Both the position numbers and the translations under genes were made by a program. A stretch of 64,000 nt of DNA from Pseudomaricurvus alkylphenolicus (GTDB taxonomy: Bacteria; Pseudomonadota; Gammaproteobacteria; Pseudomonadales; Cellvibrionaceae): contig NZ_JAAQPI010000004.1 in NCBI RefSeq assembly GCF_011683955.1, positions 124,001 to 188,000 of the forward strand. The letters are read 5' to 3'. The notes under the pieces were generated by a model that saw only the letters and a program-made list of their open reading frames with translations, was not told the DNA's origin and did not search any database. Shown one piece after another: positions 16,233 to 24,847 of this stretch (the stretch's first letter is position 1; each line of letters starts with the position of its first letter).

Positions 16233-18731
16233 TTAAAAGCTTCCGCGCAACCCGACACTGAAACCACGGCCAGGCAGAGGTGCGCGATCCTTCAGGAAGG
16301 AGGAATGCACACGGGCCTCTTCGTCGGTCAGATTGGTACCCTTCAGATAGAGCGTGATATCGGTGTCATCGCCATTACTAAAGGTGTAGGAAACCTGGGC
16401 GTCCACCAGGGTGTAGGAGTCCGTGCTGGTTTCCTCTTCAGCCACCTTGTCTTGCTCGAAGTAGTGGGTAAAGCCGATCTCGCTCTGCCAGCCGCCCTGC
16501 TCAAAACGCAGCTCACTGCCAACTCTGGCCGGCGGGATACGAGGCAGATCGCCGCCGTCGTCAAGCTCGCCTCGAATCGTGTCACCCCACACAGACAGTT
16601 TCAGCGGTGAGTTGATCTGCCAGGCCAACTGCGCTTCCAGACCATAGAGAGTCGCGTCGGCCTGCTCGAAGACGAACACTGGTGTTTCGCCTTCGCTGTG
16701 CTCTTCGCCATGATCTTCATCATGATCTTCATCATGATCTTCATCATGATCTTCATCATGATCTTCATCATGATCATGCTCGGTAAACACGTCACTGCTG
16801 AGGCCGGTATCGCGCTCGTAGTAGAAGTTATCCACCTGGTTGTAGAACAGATTCACCACCCAGCCCACATCGCCGGAGTGCTTGCGGAAAGTCAGGTCGA
16901 CATTAGTGGAGGTTTCTTCATCCACATCGTTGCTGTAGTCGAAGTGAGGCTCGTCACCGCCATGTAACTCAAATACCGCACCCACCTCATAGGTACCCGT
17001 GCCTATGTGAGGACCGTAGGAAAACAGCTCCGCCGCACTGGGAGCGCGCTGGGCGTGGGTCAAAGACAGGCCCACGTTGTAGTCTTCGGCGTAGGACCAG
17101 ACAACGCCGGCCGAGAGGCTGAAGGGGGTGAAATCGACGGAGTCAAAGTTCAGCAACTCCTCTTCAGAGTGATCGCCGTCTTCCTCGTGATCATGCTCAT
17201 CGTGTTCCTCTTCGTGCAGGTCTTCCCAGGGAATGGGGTCGGCTTCAATAGAGACCCGTTCAGCCCGCGCCCCCAGCTGCCACAGGAAGTCGTCAATATG
17301 CTTTTCCTGCATAAATGCGATGGCGTAGCTGTCAGTTTTGCTCGGCGGTGTAAACGCCTCTTCACCAACAGCTTCAAAATCGGTGGTCTTGGCTTCCAGC
17401 GAGATCGCGCCGTGCCAACCGGCCCACTCCTTCAACATCAGGTCCATACGCACCTGCGCGGTCTCATTTTTGAACACAGTGCCGGTTTCGCCGTTCTCGA
17501 TTTCAGCGTGTTCGTAATCGGTGTAACCCATGCGCAGGTTAATGCCGCTGAGCCAGTCGCCGTCCAGTGACAGTTCGCTGATCAGCTGCCAGCGGTCCTG
17601 CTCAAGATCCGACATAACGGCTTCCTCGCCGTGCTCTTCGCCTTCATGCTCATCTTCGTGATCTTCTTCATGTTCGTGCTCGTCTTCATGAGCATGGCTG
17701 TGACCGGGAATCCCATTGATCCTTTCGAGACGACCATAGGAAATGCCGACATAACCGTTGTCCAGCAACCAACTGCCGCCAATGTTAAAGCCCTTACTCT
17801 CTGAGGCACTATTCTCCAATACGCCGCTGCGCTGCTCTTCGCCGTGCTCTTCGTGATCGTCGTCGTGGTCTTCTTCGTGATGGTGCTCGCTTTCAAGCTC
17901 GGCGACACCGGGAATTTCGTAGTCACTGCCATCGCGCCAGAATCCATCGACGTGGAAAGCAAAATCTTCATTACCACCGGTAAAGGCAAAGGAGGCTTCA
18001 TCCTCGTCGGCAACGGTATTGTGCCCCACCGTAAACGCACCTTTGGATTCACTGGAGGTGGGGACGCGATTGTCCACCACATTGACCACGCCGCCGATGG
18101 CGCCGGAGCCAAAGAACAAGGTGGCCGGGCCACGCAGAATTTCGATCTGCTCCGCCACGGCAGTTTCGGTGGCAACCACATGATCCGGACCGACCCGGGA
18201 AGCATCGCTGACATCCAGCGAATTCTGCGTGATCAACACCCTGGGACCATTGAGGCCACGGATAATGGGGGTACTGGCTACCGGTCCAAAATAGCTGGAG
18301 TGCACGCCCACTTCATTTTTCAGGGTCTCACCAAGCGTGGCCGCTTGCTTGCGACGCAGCTCTTCTCCGGCCACCACATTCACGGGTACTGCCGATTCCA
18401 TGATAGAAGTGTGCAACGGCGTGGCCGTCACGTCGACCTGCTCGATAGCGGAGCGGCGCAGTACCACACGCACGGATTCCACGCCCTGTTTTTCCAGCTG
18501 CACGGTGGTGTGGTTGTAGCCCGGGGCGGTGATGTGAATTTCTTCGCCCGAGGCATCCGCATCCAGCTGAAAGTTGCCTTTGGCATCCGTACGGGTGCTG
18601 GACTGTGTTCCGACGATTTCGATTTTGGCGCCTTTAACAGGCTTGCCACGAACATCGGTAACCAGGCCTGACATGGCTTGCGCCAGGCCCGATGCGGCCA
18701 TCAGGCCCAGAAAAAGTGCGGTTCTGTTCAT
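16233..18731 (-). CDS. TonB-dependent receptor with His/Asp-rich loops, probable zinc receptor (ZnuD-like)
   Basis: An 832-residue receptor. Signal peptide (about 1-19), then a carboxypeptidase-regulatory-like N-terminal domain (GLVTDVRGKPVKGAKIEIVG), plug (EILRGPATLFFGSGAIGGVV) and beta-barrel ending in FSVGLRGSF. Several loops are extremely rich in His/Asp/Glu (ESEHHHEEDHDDDHEEHGEE; repeated DEDH units; HEEEHDEHDHEEDGDHSEEE), as in zinc-importing ZnuD receptors. One loop is encoded by a 12-bp tandem repeat. A Zur-like palindrome lies about 140 bases upstream. It is the first gene of the zinc locus. Zinc specificity is a strong inference; other divalent metals are possible. Confidence 0.9.
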   Translation of the reverse strand: MNRTALFLGLMAASGLAQAMSGLVTDVRGKPVKGAKIEIVGTQSSTRTDAKGNFQLDADASGEEIHITAPGYNHTTVQLEKQGVESVRVVLRRSAIEQVDVTATPLHTSIMESAVPVNVVAGEELRRKQAATLGETLKNEVGVHSSYFGPVASTPIIRGLNGPRVLITQNSLDVSDASRVGPDHVVATETAVAEQIEILRGPATLFFGSGAIGGVVNVVDNRVPTSSESKGAFTVGHNTVADEDEASFAFTGGNEDFAFHVDGFWRDGSDYEIPGVAELESEHHHEEDHDDDHEEHGEEQRSGVLENSASESKGFNIGGSWLLDNGYVGISYGRLERINGIPGHSHAHEDEHEHEEDHEDEHEGEEHGEEAVMSDLEQDRWQLISELSLDGDWLSGINLRMGYTDYEHAEIENGETGTVFKNETAQVRMDLMLKEWAGWHGAISLEAKTTDFEAVGEEAFTPPSKTDSYAIAFMQEKHIDDFLWQLGARAERVSIEADPIPWEDLHEEEHDEHDHEEDGDHSEEELLNFDSVDFTPFSLSAGVVWSYAEDYNVGLSLTHAQRAPSAAELFSYGPHIGTGTYEVGAVFELHGGDEPHFDYSNDVDEETSTNVDLTFRKHSGDVGWVVNLFYNQVDNFYYERDTGLSSDVFTEHDHDEDHDEDHDEDHDEDHDEDHGEEHSEGETPVFVFEQADATLYGLEAQLAWQINSPLKLSVWGDTIRGELDDGGDLPRIPPARVGSELRFEQGGWQSEIGFTHYFEQDKVAEEETSTDSYTLVDAQVSYTFSNGDDTDITLYLKGTNLTDEEARVHSSFLKDRAPLPGRGFSVGLRGSF
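16709..16774. repeat. 12-bp tandem repeat inside the TonB receptor gene
   Basis: Five exact copies of CATGATCTTCAT (plus strand) plus a partial sixth encode the repeated Asp-Glu-Asp-His loop. Copy-number change would keep the frame and only lengthen or shorten the metal-binding loop. Confidence 0.9.
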
Positions 18732-18869
18732 GCTATGCGTATCCTCTTGCCCAAAGGGCCAGTGTCAGCTGAAGTATCAATTTCATGTTTTTTTGCTTCG
18801 CGCCTAGGGCCTGTTGACGCCTAGGGGAGATCGGTAGGGCTTTATATTCGTCAATGATAATTGCTGTAG

Positions 18870-18886
18870 ATGTTATAACATAACAT
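18870..18886. promoter_or_regulatory. Zur-like operator
   Basis: ATGTTAT-AAC-ATAACAT is a perfect 7-bp inverted repeat with a 3-bp spacer. It closely matches the gammaproteobacterial Zur box (TGTTATANTATAACA-like). It sits in the divergent region between the His-rich TonB receptor and the UMF1 transporter, and most sensibly controls the receptor. Confidence 0.75.
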
Positions 18887-18964
18887 TTATGATGGCAAAT
18901 ATTAGACGATGTCTGCCGCTGTCTATACTCAACACAATAATCACCGTTTGAGACTAATCAACAC

Positions 18965-20314
18965 ATGACGGTCAAAACCACCTCAGCAGGCCCAAACTCC
19001 ACTGCCCCTTATGCAGAACGTCGGGAGTTGTTTGCCTGGGCCATGTACGACTTTGCCAACTCGGGCTACACCACCGTGGTATTTACCACCATTTTTAACG
19101 TCTACTTTGTGGGCGTCGTGGCGGCCAGTCTACCCGACGAGGGGCGGGCCACCTTTCTATGGACTCTGGCCTTGGGTATTGCCAATGGAATTGTCTTGAT
19201 CAGCGCACCGGTACTGGGTGCCATTGCCGACCACCGTGCGATCAAAAAGCGCTTGCTGCTGTTTACCACCGTCGGCTGTGTCGGCGGCACGGCATTGTTA
19301 TCACTGGTGGGCCCCGGGGATATCGCACTGGCCATGACGCTGGTGGTGATCTCGTCGGTGATGTTTGCCAGCGGTGAAAATTTGATCTCGGCTTTTTTGC
19401 CGGAAATCAGCAGCAGTGAGCAGATGGGGCGAATCTCCGGGTTTGCCTGGGGGCTGGGTTATTTTGGCGGTATTGTCTCGCTTGGCGCCTGCCTGGCGTA
19501 TATCGCCTGGGCCGAATCACAGGGTCACGGAGCCACAGACTTTGTGCCGGTTACCCTGTTAATCGTAGCGGTGATATTTGCCCTGTCTGCCGCACCGACA
19601 TTTATATGGTTGCGTGAACGGGCCCTACCGAGCCCATCGCAATCGTCCTCGCTCTTGACTCTGGTGGTGGATGGTTGGCGAAGAGTCGATCGCACCCTGC
19701 GGGAAACTGTTCGATTTAAAGATCTGTTTCGCTTTTTAATCAGCCTGACCCTATTTCAATGCGGCATTATGACGGTGATTGTGCTGGCTGCCATCTATGC
19801 CACCGAAGTTATCGGCATGTCGCAGCAACAGGTAATCATTTTGGTGCTGGTAGTGAATGTTACGGCCGCCCTGGGAGCCGTATCCTTCGGTGTGCTGCAA
19901 GACAAGATTGGCTCCGTTCTCACGCTGGCTATCACTCTGTTGATCTGGATTATCGCAGTGGCCGTCGCCTACAACGCCAATACCGTTGAGCATATGTGGT
20001 TAACCGGCAACTTGATTGGCTTGGCCATGGGCGCCGCCCAGGCAGCTGGGCGCGCCCTGGTGGGCCAGTTTACCCCACCCGATAGAACCGCCGAATTTTT
20101 CGGGCTTTGGGGCTTAGCCATGAAGTTGGCCGCAATTATCGGCCCGCTCAGTTACGGCACTATTAACTATCTGGCCGCGGGCAATCACCGCCTGGCGCTG
20201 CTTTCCACCCTGGTATTTTTTATTGCCGGGCTCGGTGTGCTGCTCACGGTCAGGGAGCAGCGAGGCAAGCAAGCGGTTATCGAACCGAGGGCCGAGGTTC
20301 TGGAAAATGCCTGA
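18965..20314 (+). CDS. MFS transporter, UMF1 (Atg22-like) family
   Basis: A 449-residue membrane protein with about 12 hydrophobic segments. It has the family's hallmark N-terminus (ELFAWAMYDFANSGYTTVVF). UMF1 proteins are MFS members with poorly defined substrates. The stop codon overlaps the start of the downstream acyltransferase fusion (ATG at 20307, TGA at 20312), which indicates translational coupling. Because E. coli pairs the MFS lysophospholipid flippase LplT with the acyl-ACP synthetase/acyltransferase Aas, a lipid flippase role here is an attractive inference. UMF1 and LplT are, however, different MFS branches. Confidence 0.88.
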   Translation: MTVKTTSAGPNSTAPYAERRELFAWAMYDFANSGYTTVVFTTIFNVYFVGVVAASLPDEGRATFLWTLALGIANGIVLISAPVLGAIADHRAIKKRLLLFTTVGCVGGTALLSLVGPGDIALAMTLVVISSVMFASGENLISAFLPEISSSEQMGRISGFAWGLGYFGGIVSLGACLAYIAWAESQGHGATDFVPVTLLIVAVIFALSAAPTFIWLRERALPSPSQSSSLLTLVVDGWRRVDRTLRETVRFKDLFRFLISLTLFQCGIMTVIVLAAIYATEVIGMSQQQVIILVLVVNVTAALGAVSFGVLQDKIGSVLTLAITLLIWIIAVAVAYNANTVEHMWLTGNLIGLAMGAAQAAGRALVGQFTPPDRTAEFFGLWGLAMKLAAIIGPLSYGTINYLAAGNHRLALLSTLVFFIAGLGVLLTVREQRGKQAVIEPRAEVLENA

Positions 20315-23129
20315 GCCGTGTCTTGATGCTGAAACCGCTGCCAGCGAATTAATGGCGCTGATTCGGCAGCTCAGTGACGAGATTCGCTCCCAGTCTTCCG
20401 CAGTTTCCAACCGCAAAGCAGAGGCCGCAACGCTCGATAGCCTGCTGGATCGGGAACTGGGCTTCGACAGCCTTACGCTGGTTGAGTTACTGCAACGCAT
20501 TGAGCAGACATTTAATATCCATCTGCCTGAACAAACCATTGGCAGGGCGGAAACGCCCCGCGACCTGCTGAGGGAGATGCTGCGCTCTAAGGAGCGTGGC
20601 GGCGCGACTGTCACCAAGGCGGTGGAAGAAATTGTGGCGGTGCATGTGGGCACACTCCCAGACAAGGCAAGCACCCTGCAAGAGGTACTGCATTGGCACC
20701 TGGAACATAATCCGCAAAGAACTCATCTCTACTTTTACGAAAACGCCGACCAGGTAACCCCTTTAAGCTATCAGCAACTCCATAACGGCAGTGCCGCCAT
20801 CGCCGCCAACCTGATTCAGCGCGGCATAGAGCCGGGGCAATGTGTGGCCATTATGCTGCCCACCAGCCTGGAGTACTTTTACAGCTTTATGGGTATTCTG
20901 CTGGCGCGGGCGATTCCTGTGCCCATATATCCCCCGGCTCGGCCCAGTCAATTGGAAGATCACCTGACACGTCACGCGGGGATACTCAATAACTGTCAAG
21001 CCAGAGCCTTGATTACCCTTGAGCAGGGCAAGGTGGTATCCCGCCTGCTCCGGTCTCTGGTCGACAGCTTGCGGGTGGTCATAAATGTCGAAGAGCTGGA
21101 GTCACAGGACCAGAGCATCAACGTCGGCAACGCCCGAGCCCGGGACACTGCTTTTCTTCAGTACACTTCCGGCAGCACCGGCCAGCCGAAAGGCGTGATT
21201 CTTAATCACACTAACCTGCTCACCAATATTCGCGGCATCTGTGGCGCCCTACAGGCGAGCTCCGATGATGTATTTGTCAGCTGGTTGCCGCTCTACCATG
21301 ACATGGGGTTGATTGGTGCCTGGATGTGCAGCTTTTATCACGCCATTCCGCTGGTGGTGATGTCACCACTGCACTTTTTAAGTAATCCGGCCCATTGGCT
21401 ATGGGCTATTCACCGCTATCGGGGAACGGTCTCCGCCGCCCCGAACTTTGCTTACGAGCTTTGTTTGCGACTGAACGATGAAGCGCTGCAAGGTTTGGAT
21501 CTAAGCAGTTGGCGCCTGACACTCAACGGTGCGGAACCCGTCAGTCCATCAACTCTGCAACGATTTGAAAAACGCTTTGCGCCCTATGGGTTTCGCCCCG
21601 AAGCCATGGCTCCGGTCTATGGTCTGGCGGAATGTTCTGTAGGGTTGGGGTTCCCGCCCCTCGGCCGCACACCGGTTATTGATCGTATTGATCGCAATCA
21701 GATTGAACAGAAGGGTTTGGCCGTTCCCGTCGATGATCCTGACGCGGAAGCAATGGAAGTCATCGCCCTGGGACGCCCTCTGCCAAACCATGAGATGCGC
21801 GTGGTGGATGGCAACGGACAGGAAGTCCCCGAACGAACCACGGGTACATTGGAATTTCGGGGACCATCGGCAACCAGCGGTTATTATCGCAACCCGACGG
21901 CAACAAAATCCCTGTTTCACGGCAACTGGTTAAACACCGGCGACCAGGCCTATATGGCCGGGGGCGAGCTTTATATCACCGGCCGTAATAAAGATATGAT
22001 TATTCGTGGCGGCCGTAATATTTACCCCCACACATTGGAAGAAATCGTCGGCGCTATTCCCGGAGTGCGTAAGGGTTGTATCGCCGTGTTTGGCAGCCCT
22101 GACCCACATACCGGCACCGAGCGACTGGTGGTGATGGCGGAAACCCGTCGTCAGGATTCAGAAGCAACTCTTGAACTGCGACAGACTATCTCTGAGGCGA
22201 CGTTTGACCTCCTGGGAATGCCACCGGATGAAGTGGTGCTGGCACCGCCGCACACCGTGCCCAAAACCTCCAGTGGCAAAATCCGCCGGGCCGCCTGCCG
22301 GGAAATCTATGAGCAGGGAAACAGAGGGACAACCTCACGCTCCGTTGTCTGGCAAAGCATTCGTCTGATGGGTCGCGGCGCGCTTCCCGCTTTGAGAAAA
22401 GCCGGCCGCCTGATCGGTGACTGGTGTTTTGCTTTTTATGGGTTACTGCTGGCGCTACTGACCGCCTTGTTGATCTGCCCGATTGTGCTGTTGCTACCCC
22501 GTCGATCAATGCGCTGGAGGTTATTGGCTCAAACCGGGAAGCTGCTCGCTCTAGTCACCGCAACGCCGCTTTCGGTCCAGGGCTTGAAAAACCTGCCTGA
22601 TAAAAGTGAAAAAGCGGTATTGGTCGCTAACCACAGCAGCTACCTCGATGGTTTGGTGTTAATAGCCACCCTGCCTCTTCAATGTCGATTTGCCGCAAAA
22701 GCGGAACTCAACAAAGTACCGTTGATCGGGCACTTTCTCGCCCGTTTGGGCGTGGAGTTCGTGGAACGCTTTGACCGCGAAAAGAGTGTCTCGGACGCTG
22801 CGCACCTTGTTGATCTCTGCCGTAAAGGCGAACCGCTAATGGTGTTTCCCGAAGGGACTTTTCGCCGGGAAACCGGCCTGCTGAGCTTTCGCATGGGGGC
22901 TTTCCAGGCCGCCGCCGATGCCGGTGTGCCCGTGGTGCCCATCACTATTGTCGGTACCCGTGCAAAACTGCGCGCAGAAACCTGGATGGGGCGCCGAGGT
23001 CCTGTTCGCGTGGTCATTGCTCCGCCGATCGCTCCTGCCGGTGAAGGCTGGTCCGCGGCACTGGCTCTGCGCGACGCCGCCCGTCAGGCTATCCTGGAGC
23101 GCTGCGAAGAACCCGACTTGGCCACGTAA
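20307..23129 (+). CDS. Fusion: acyl carrier domain, acyl-AMP ligase and PlsC acyltransferase
   Basis: A 940-residue three-domain protein. Residues about 10-90 are an acyl carrier domain with the phosphopantetheine serine (Ser55 in LGFDSLTL). Residues about 95-670 are an adenylate-forming domain (YTSGSTGQPKG, about residue 286; GLAECSVG; NTGDQAY; GRNKDMIIRGGRNIYP). It is like fatty-acyl-AMP ligases, ending in PKTSSGKIRR. After a hydrophobic segment (about 710-740), a PlsC domain follows with NHSSYLDG (about 774) and FPEGTFRRETG (about 847). The protein could activate a fatty acid, hold it on its own carrier and transfer it to a (lyso)phospholipid. The start at 20307 overlaps the MFS gene; a longer frame runs 28 codons upstream inside that gene. 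Confidence 0.9.
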   Translation: MPEPCLDAETAASELMALIRQLSDEIRSQSSAVSNRKAEAATLDSLLDRELGFDSLTLVELLQRIEQTFNIHLPEQTIGRAETPRDLLREMLRSKERGGATVTKAVEEIVAVHVGTLPDKASTLQEVLHWHLEHNPQRTHLYFYENADQVTPLSYQQLHNGSAAIAANLIQRGIEPGQCVAIMLPTSLEYFYSFMGILLARAIPVPIYPPARPSQLEDHLTRHAGILNNCQARALITLEQGKVVSRLLRSLVDSLRVVINVEELESQDQSINVGNARARDTAFLQYTSGSTGQPKGVILNHTNLLTNIRGICGALQASSDDVFVSWLPLYHDMGLIGAWMCSFYHAIPLVVMSPLHFLSNPAHWLWAIHRYRGTVSAAPNFAYELCLRLNDEALQGLDLSSWRLTLNGAEPVSPSTLQRFEKRFAPYGFRPEAMAPVYGLAECSVGLGFPPLGRTPVIDRIDRNQIEQKGLAVPVDDPDAEAMEVIALGRPLPNHEMRVVDGNGQEVPERTTGTLEFRGPSATSGYYRNPTATKSLFHGNWLNTGDQAYMAGGELYITGRNKDMIIRGGRNIYPHTLEEIVGAIPGVRKGCIAVFGSPDPHTGTERLVVMAETRRQDSEATLELRQTISEATFDLLGMPPDEVVLAPPHTVPKTSSGKIRRAACREIYEQGNRGTTSRSVVWQSIRLMGRGALPALRKAGRLIGDWCFAFYGLLLALLTALLICPIVLLLPRRSMRWRLLAQTGKLLALVTATPLSVQGLKNLPDKSEKAVLVANHSSYLDGLVLIATLPLQCRFAAKAELNKVPLIGHFLARLGVEFVERFDREKSVSDAAHLVDLCRKGEPLMVFPEGTFRRETGLLSFRMGAFQAAADAGVPVVPITIVGTRAKLRAETWMGRRGPVRVVIAPPIAPAGEGWSAALALRDAARQAILERCEEPDLAT

Positions 23130-23142
23130 CATAAGTCCGTCA

Positions 23143-23856
23143 TCAGTTTTCAACGCGCTTAAAGCGGCCATTTTCCAGATAATAGATGACTTGCTCGATT
23201 ACCGATTGGTTTCTCATCATAAACGTATGCGTGGTCGACATTTCGATATGATCATTCATGCCGTCGAGTTTGGTTCGTTCGATCGACACCTTGCCGTCAT
23301 CATCGCCAGGGATCAATGTCGACAGAATCAGGTTCACGCTTTTATTGCCGGCAATAATTCCCACATCAAAGTTGGCTGGCCCCAGACGATTGGGAATACT
23401 TAACTCACCGGTACCCAACTGCAGTCCGGCATCTCCATTCATAAAATGAAATCCGGGAACAGAGCCCAACTTATCGACGACCTCACTGCCCCGATTGGGA
23501 GGGCCGAGCATGACCACACGATTAAGATTGGGAATGGTGTTGCTGGCCAGATACTGGCGAACCAGAATACCGCCCAGTGAGTGGGTAACGAAATTGACTT
23601 CCGCTTCTTCGCGACAGGCTTCCAGCGCGGGTGAAATCGCTTTTTCGGCGAGGACGTCAATCGCGTGCTCTCGAGAGGGGTAGCCCAGATTCACGGCGCG
23701 ATAGCCACTCTCGCCAAGTCGGGTTTCCAATACCGCCATGGATTGATCCGATCTCGCCAGGCCATGCAGCAATATTACGCAGGATGCCTGAGCCGGCAGG
23801 GTCGCGAACAGCAGCCAAACCAGCATTGTGAAGGTGGGAATTTTCCTTATCAGCAA
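23143..23856 (-). CDS. Secreted alpha/beta-hydrolase (lipase-like)
   Basis: A lipase-type hydrolase with VILLHGLARS (oxyanion-hole region), the nucleophile elbow THSLGG and VMLGPPNRGSE. This pattern is typical of LipA-like/triacylglycerol lipase family proteins whose active-site Ser is in HSLGG. A signal peptide (LIRKIPTFTMLVWLLFATLP, cleavage after AQA) argues for export. I prefer the TTG at 23856, which follows AGGAGAGATAG. An ATG 31 codons upstream gives a longer N-terminus that would bury the signal. It converges on the PlsC fusion with a 13-base gap and diverges from the GntR-like gene. Confidence 0.8.
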   Translation of the reverse strand: MLIRKIPTFTMLVWLLFATLPAQASCVILLHGLARSDQSMAVLETRLGESGYRAVNLGYPSREHAIDVLAEKAISPALEACREEAEVNFVTHSLGGILVRQYLASNTIPNLNRVVMLGPPNRGSEVVDKLGSVPGFHFMNGDAGLQLGTGELSIPNRLGPANFDVGIIAGNKSVNLILSTLIPGDDDGKVSIERTKLDGMNDHIEMSTTHTFMMRNQSVIEQVIYYLENGRFKRVEN

Positions 23857-23934
23857 TCTATCTCTCCTGATGATGGTTTGGTATTGCCCCATCGTGCCAT
23901 ACCCCGGGTTTGATTGAAAATATCCTTGCGCAGT

Positions 23935-23972
23935 AATTGAGATACTCATTTATACAATTGAGAATCTCAATT
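23935..23972. promoter_or_regulatory. Tandem palindromic operators between lipase and GntR-type gene
   Basis: AATTGAGAATCTCAATT (23956-23972) is a perfect 17-bp palindrome. AATTGAGATACTCATTT (23935-23951) is a degenerate second copy, centred exactly 21 bp away (two turns). This placement suits autoregulation by the GntR-like protein and co-control of the lipase. Confidence 0.6.
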
Positions 23973-24051
23973 AATAATGCTATGTTGTACCCCAGTCATC
24001 CAGGAAAATACCGTCTCCAAACGAAGAAAAAGCTCACAAGATCAATAAGTT

Positions 24052-24831
24052 ATGAAAACAAGTTCAGCACTGCCCGACCGAATTGCCGATTTCTTTGTGG
24101 CCAATATTGCCTGTGAAAGGATTCGTCCTGGCAGCAAGTTACCTCCCTATCGGGTTCTGGCCGAACAACTTAATGTGGACCAGACCTCTCTGCGCTCTGC
24201 GCTAAGAATCCTGGTTCGAATGGGTTTGATCAGCCCCGTTCAGGGATCGGGCATGACGGTAAATAACTATCATCAGGTAGCGGGTCTCGATCTACTCGAC
24301 AATCTCTTCCAGATTGAGGAATTGGAGTTGGGCCAGGAGCTGCTGAACAGCACCTTTGATTTGTTTGTCAGCATCACGCCGCGAATTTTGCAACAGGTGT
24401 TGCCATCATTGTCCGACGATGCGCGCCTGCGGGTCAGTACACTGCTCAGCCAACTGCAAAAAGCTGCCAGCGACGATGCCGGCAGCGCTGAATTGGCAGA
24501 GCTGGATGTCGCCATTTTTGAGGTGGTCAGCCTGGAGTTGCAGGGACTGCTTTACCAGCTGGCCGCAAACAGCTCTCGAACGGTCCGCTTCAAATTGACA
24601 CGCCAGCTCTATGAAAGTGTCGATGCCAATTCCCATGTCGCTCAACTGAAAGGCCTGTTTATTGGTGCTCTCTTGGGCGAGATCAGCCAAGCGGACATTG
24701 AACATCGGTTTCGAGATCTGTTTGTCAGCGCAACCAACCTGTTGCGTCAGAACATAAAGGATCTGCCTCTGAAGCCGTCCATCGCGGCAGCTATTCTGCC
24801 CGGCGTCGATGCCTACTTCGAACTGAATTAA
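24052..24831 (+). CDS. GntR-type transcriptional regulator
   Basis: A 259-residue regulator with an N-terminal winged helix of GntR type (IACERIRPGSKLPPYRVLAE, LNVDQTSLRSALRILVRMGL, SPVQGSGMTV). The all-helical C-terminal part (about 90-240) is FCD-like in length but I cannot identify its metal-binding His residues clearly. The two AATTGAGA palindromes upstream are probable binding sites. It precedes the GST-like gene by 16 bases, so the two are probably one transcript. The ligand is unknown. Confidence 0.82.
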   Translation: MKTSSALPDRIADFFVANIACERIRPGSKLPPYRVLAEQLNVDQTSLRSALRILVRMGLISPVQGSGMTVNNYHQVAGLDLLDNLFQIEELELGQELLNSTFDLFVSITPRILQQVLPSLSDDARLRVSTLLSQLQKAASDDAGSAELAELDVAIFEVVSLELQGLLYQLAANSSRTVRFKLTRQLYESVDANSHVAQLKGLFIGALLGEISQADIEHRFRDLFVSATNLLRQNIKDLPLKPSIAAAILPGVDAYFELN

Positions 24832-24847
24832 TCGCAGGAGTCATATC

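Noticed and set aside
16709-16774. CRISPR-like or satellite array
   Set aside because: The 12-bp units are contiguous, without spacers, and encode an in-frame metal-binding loop of the TonB receptor.
23956-23972. Fur box
   Set aside because: It has TGAGAA/TTCTCA-like ends but is too short, has the wrong centre for a 19-bp Fur box, and lies beside a GntR-type regulator.
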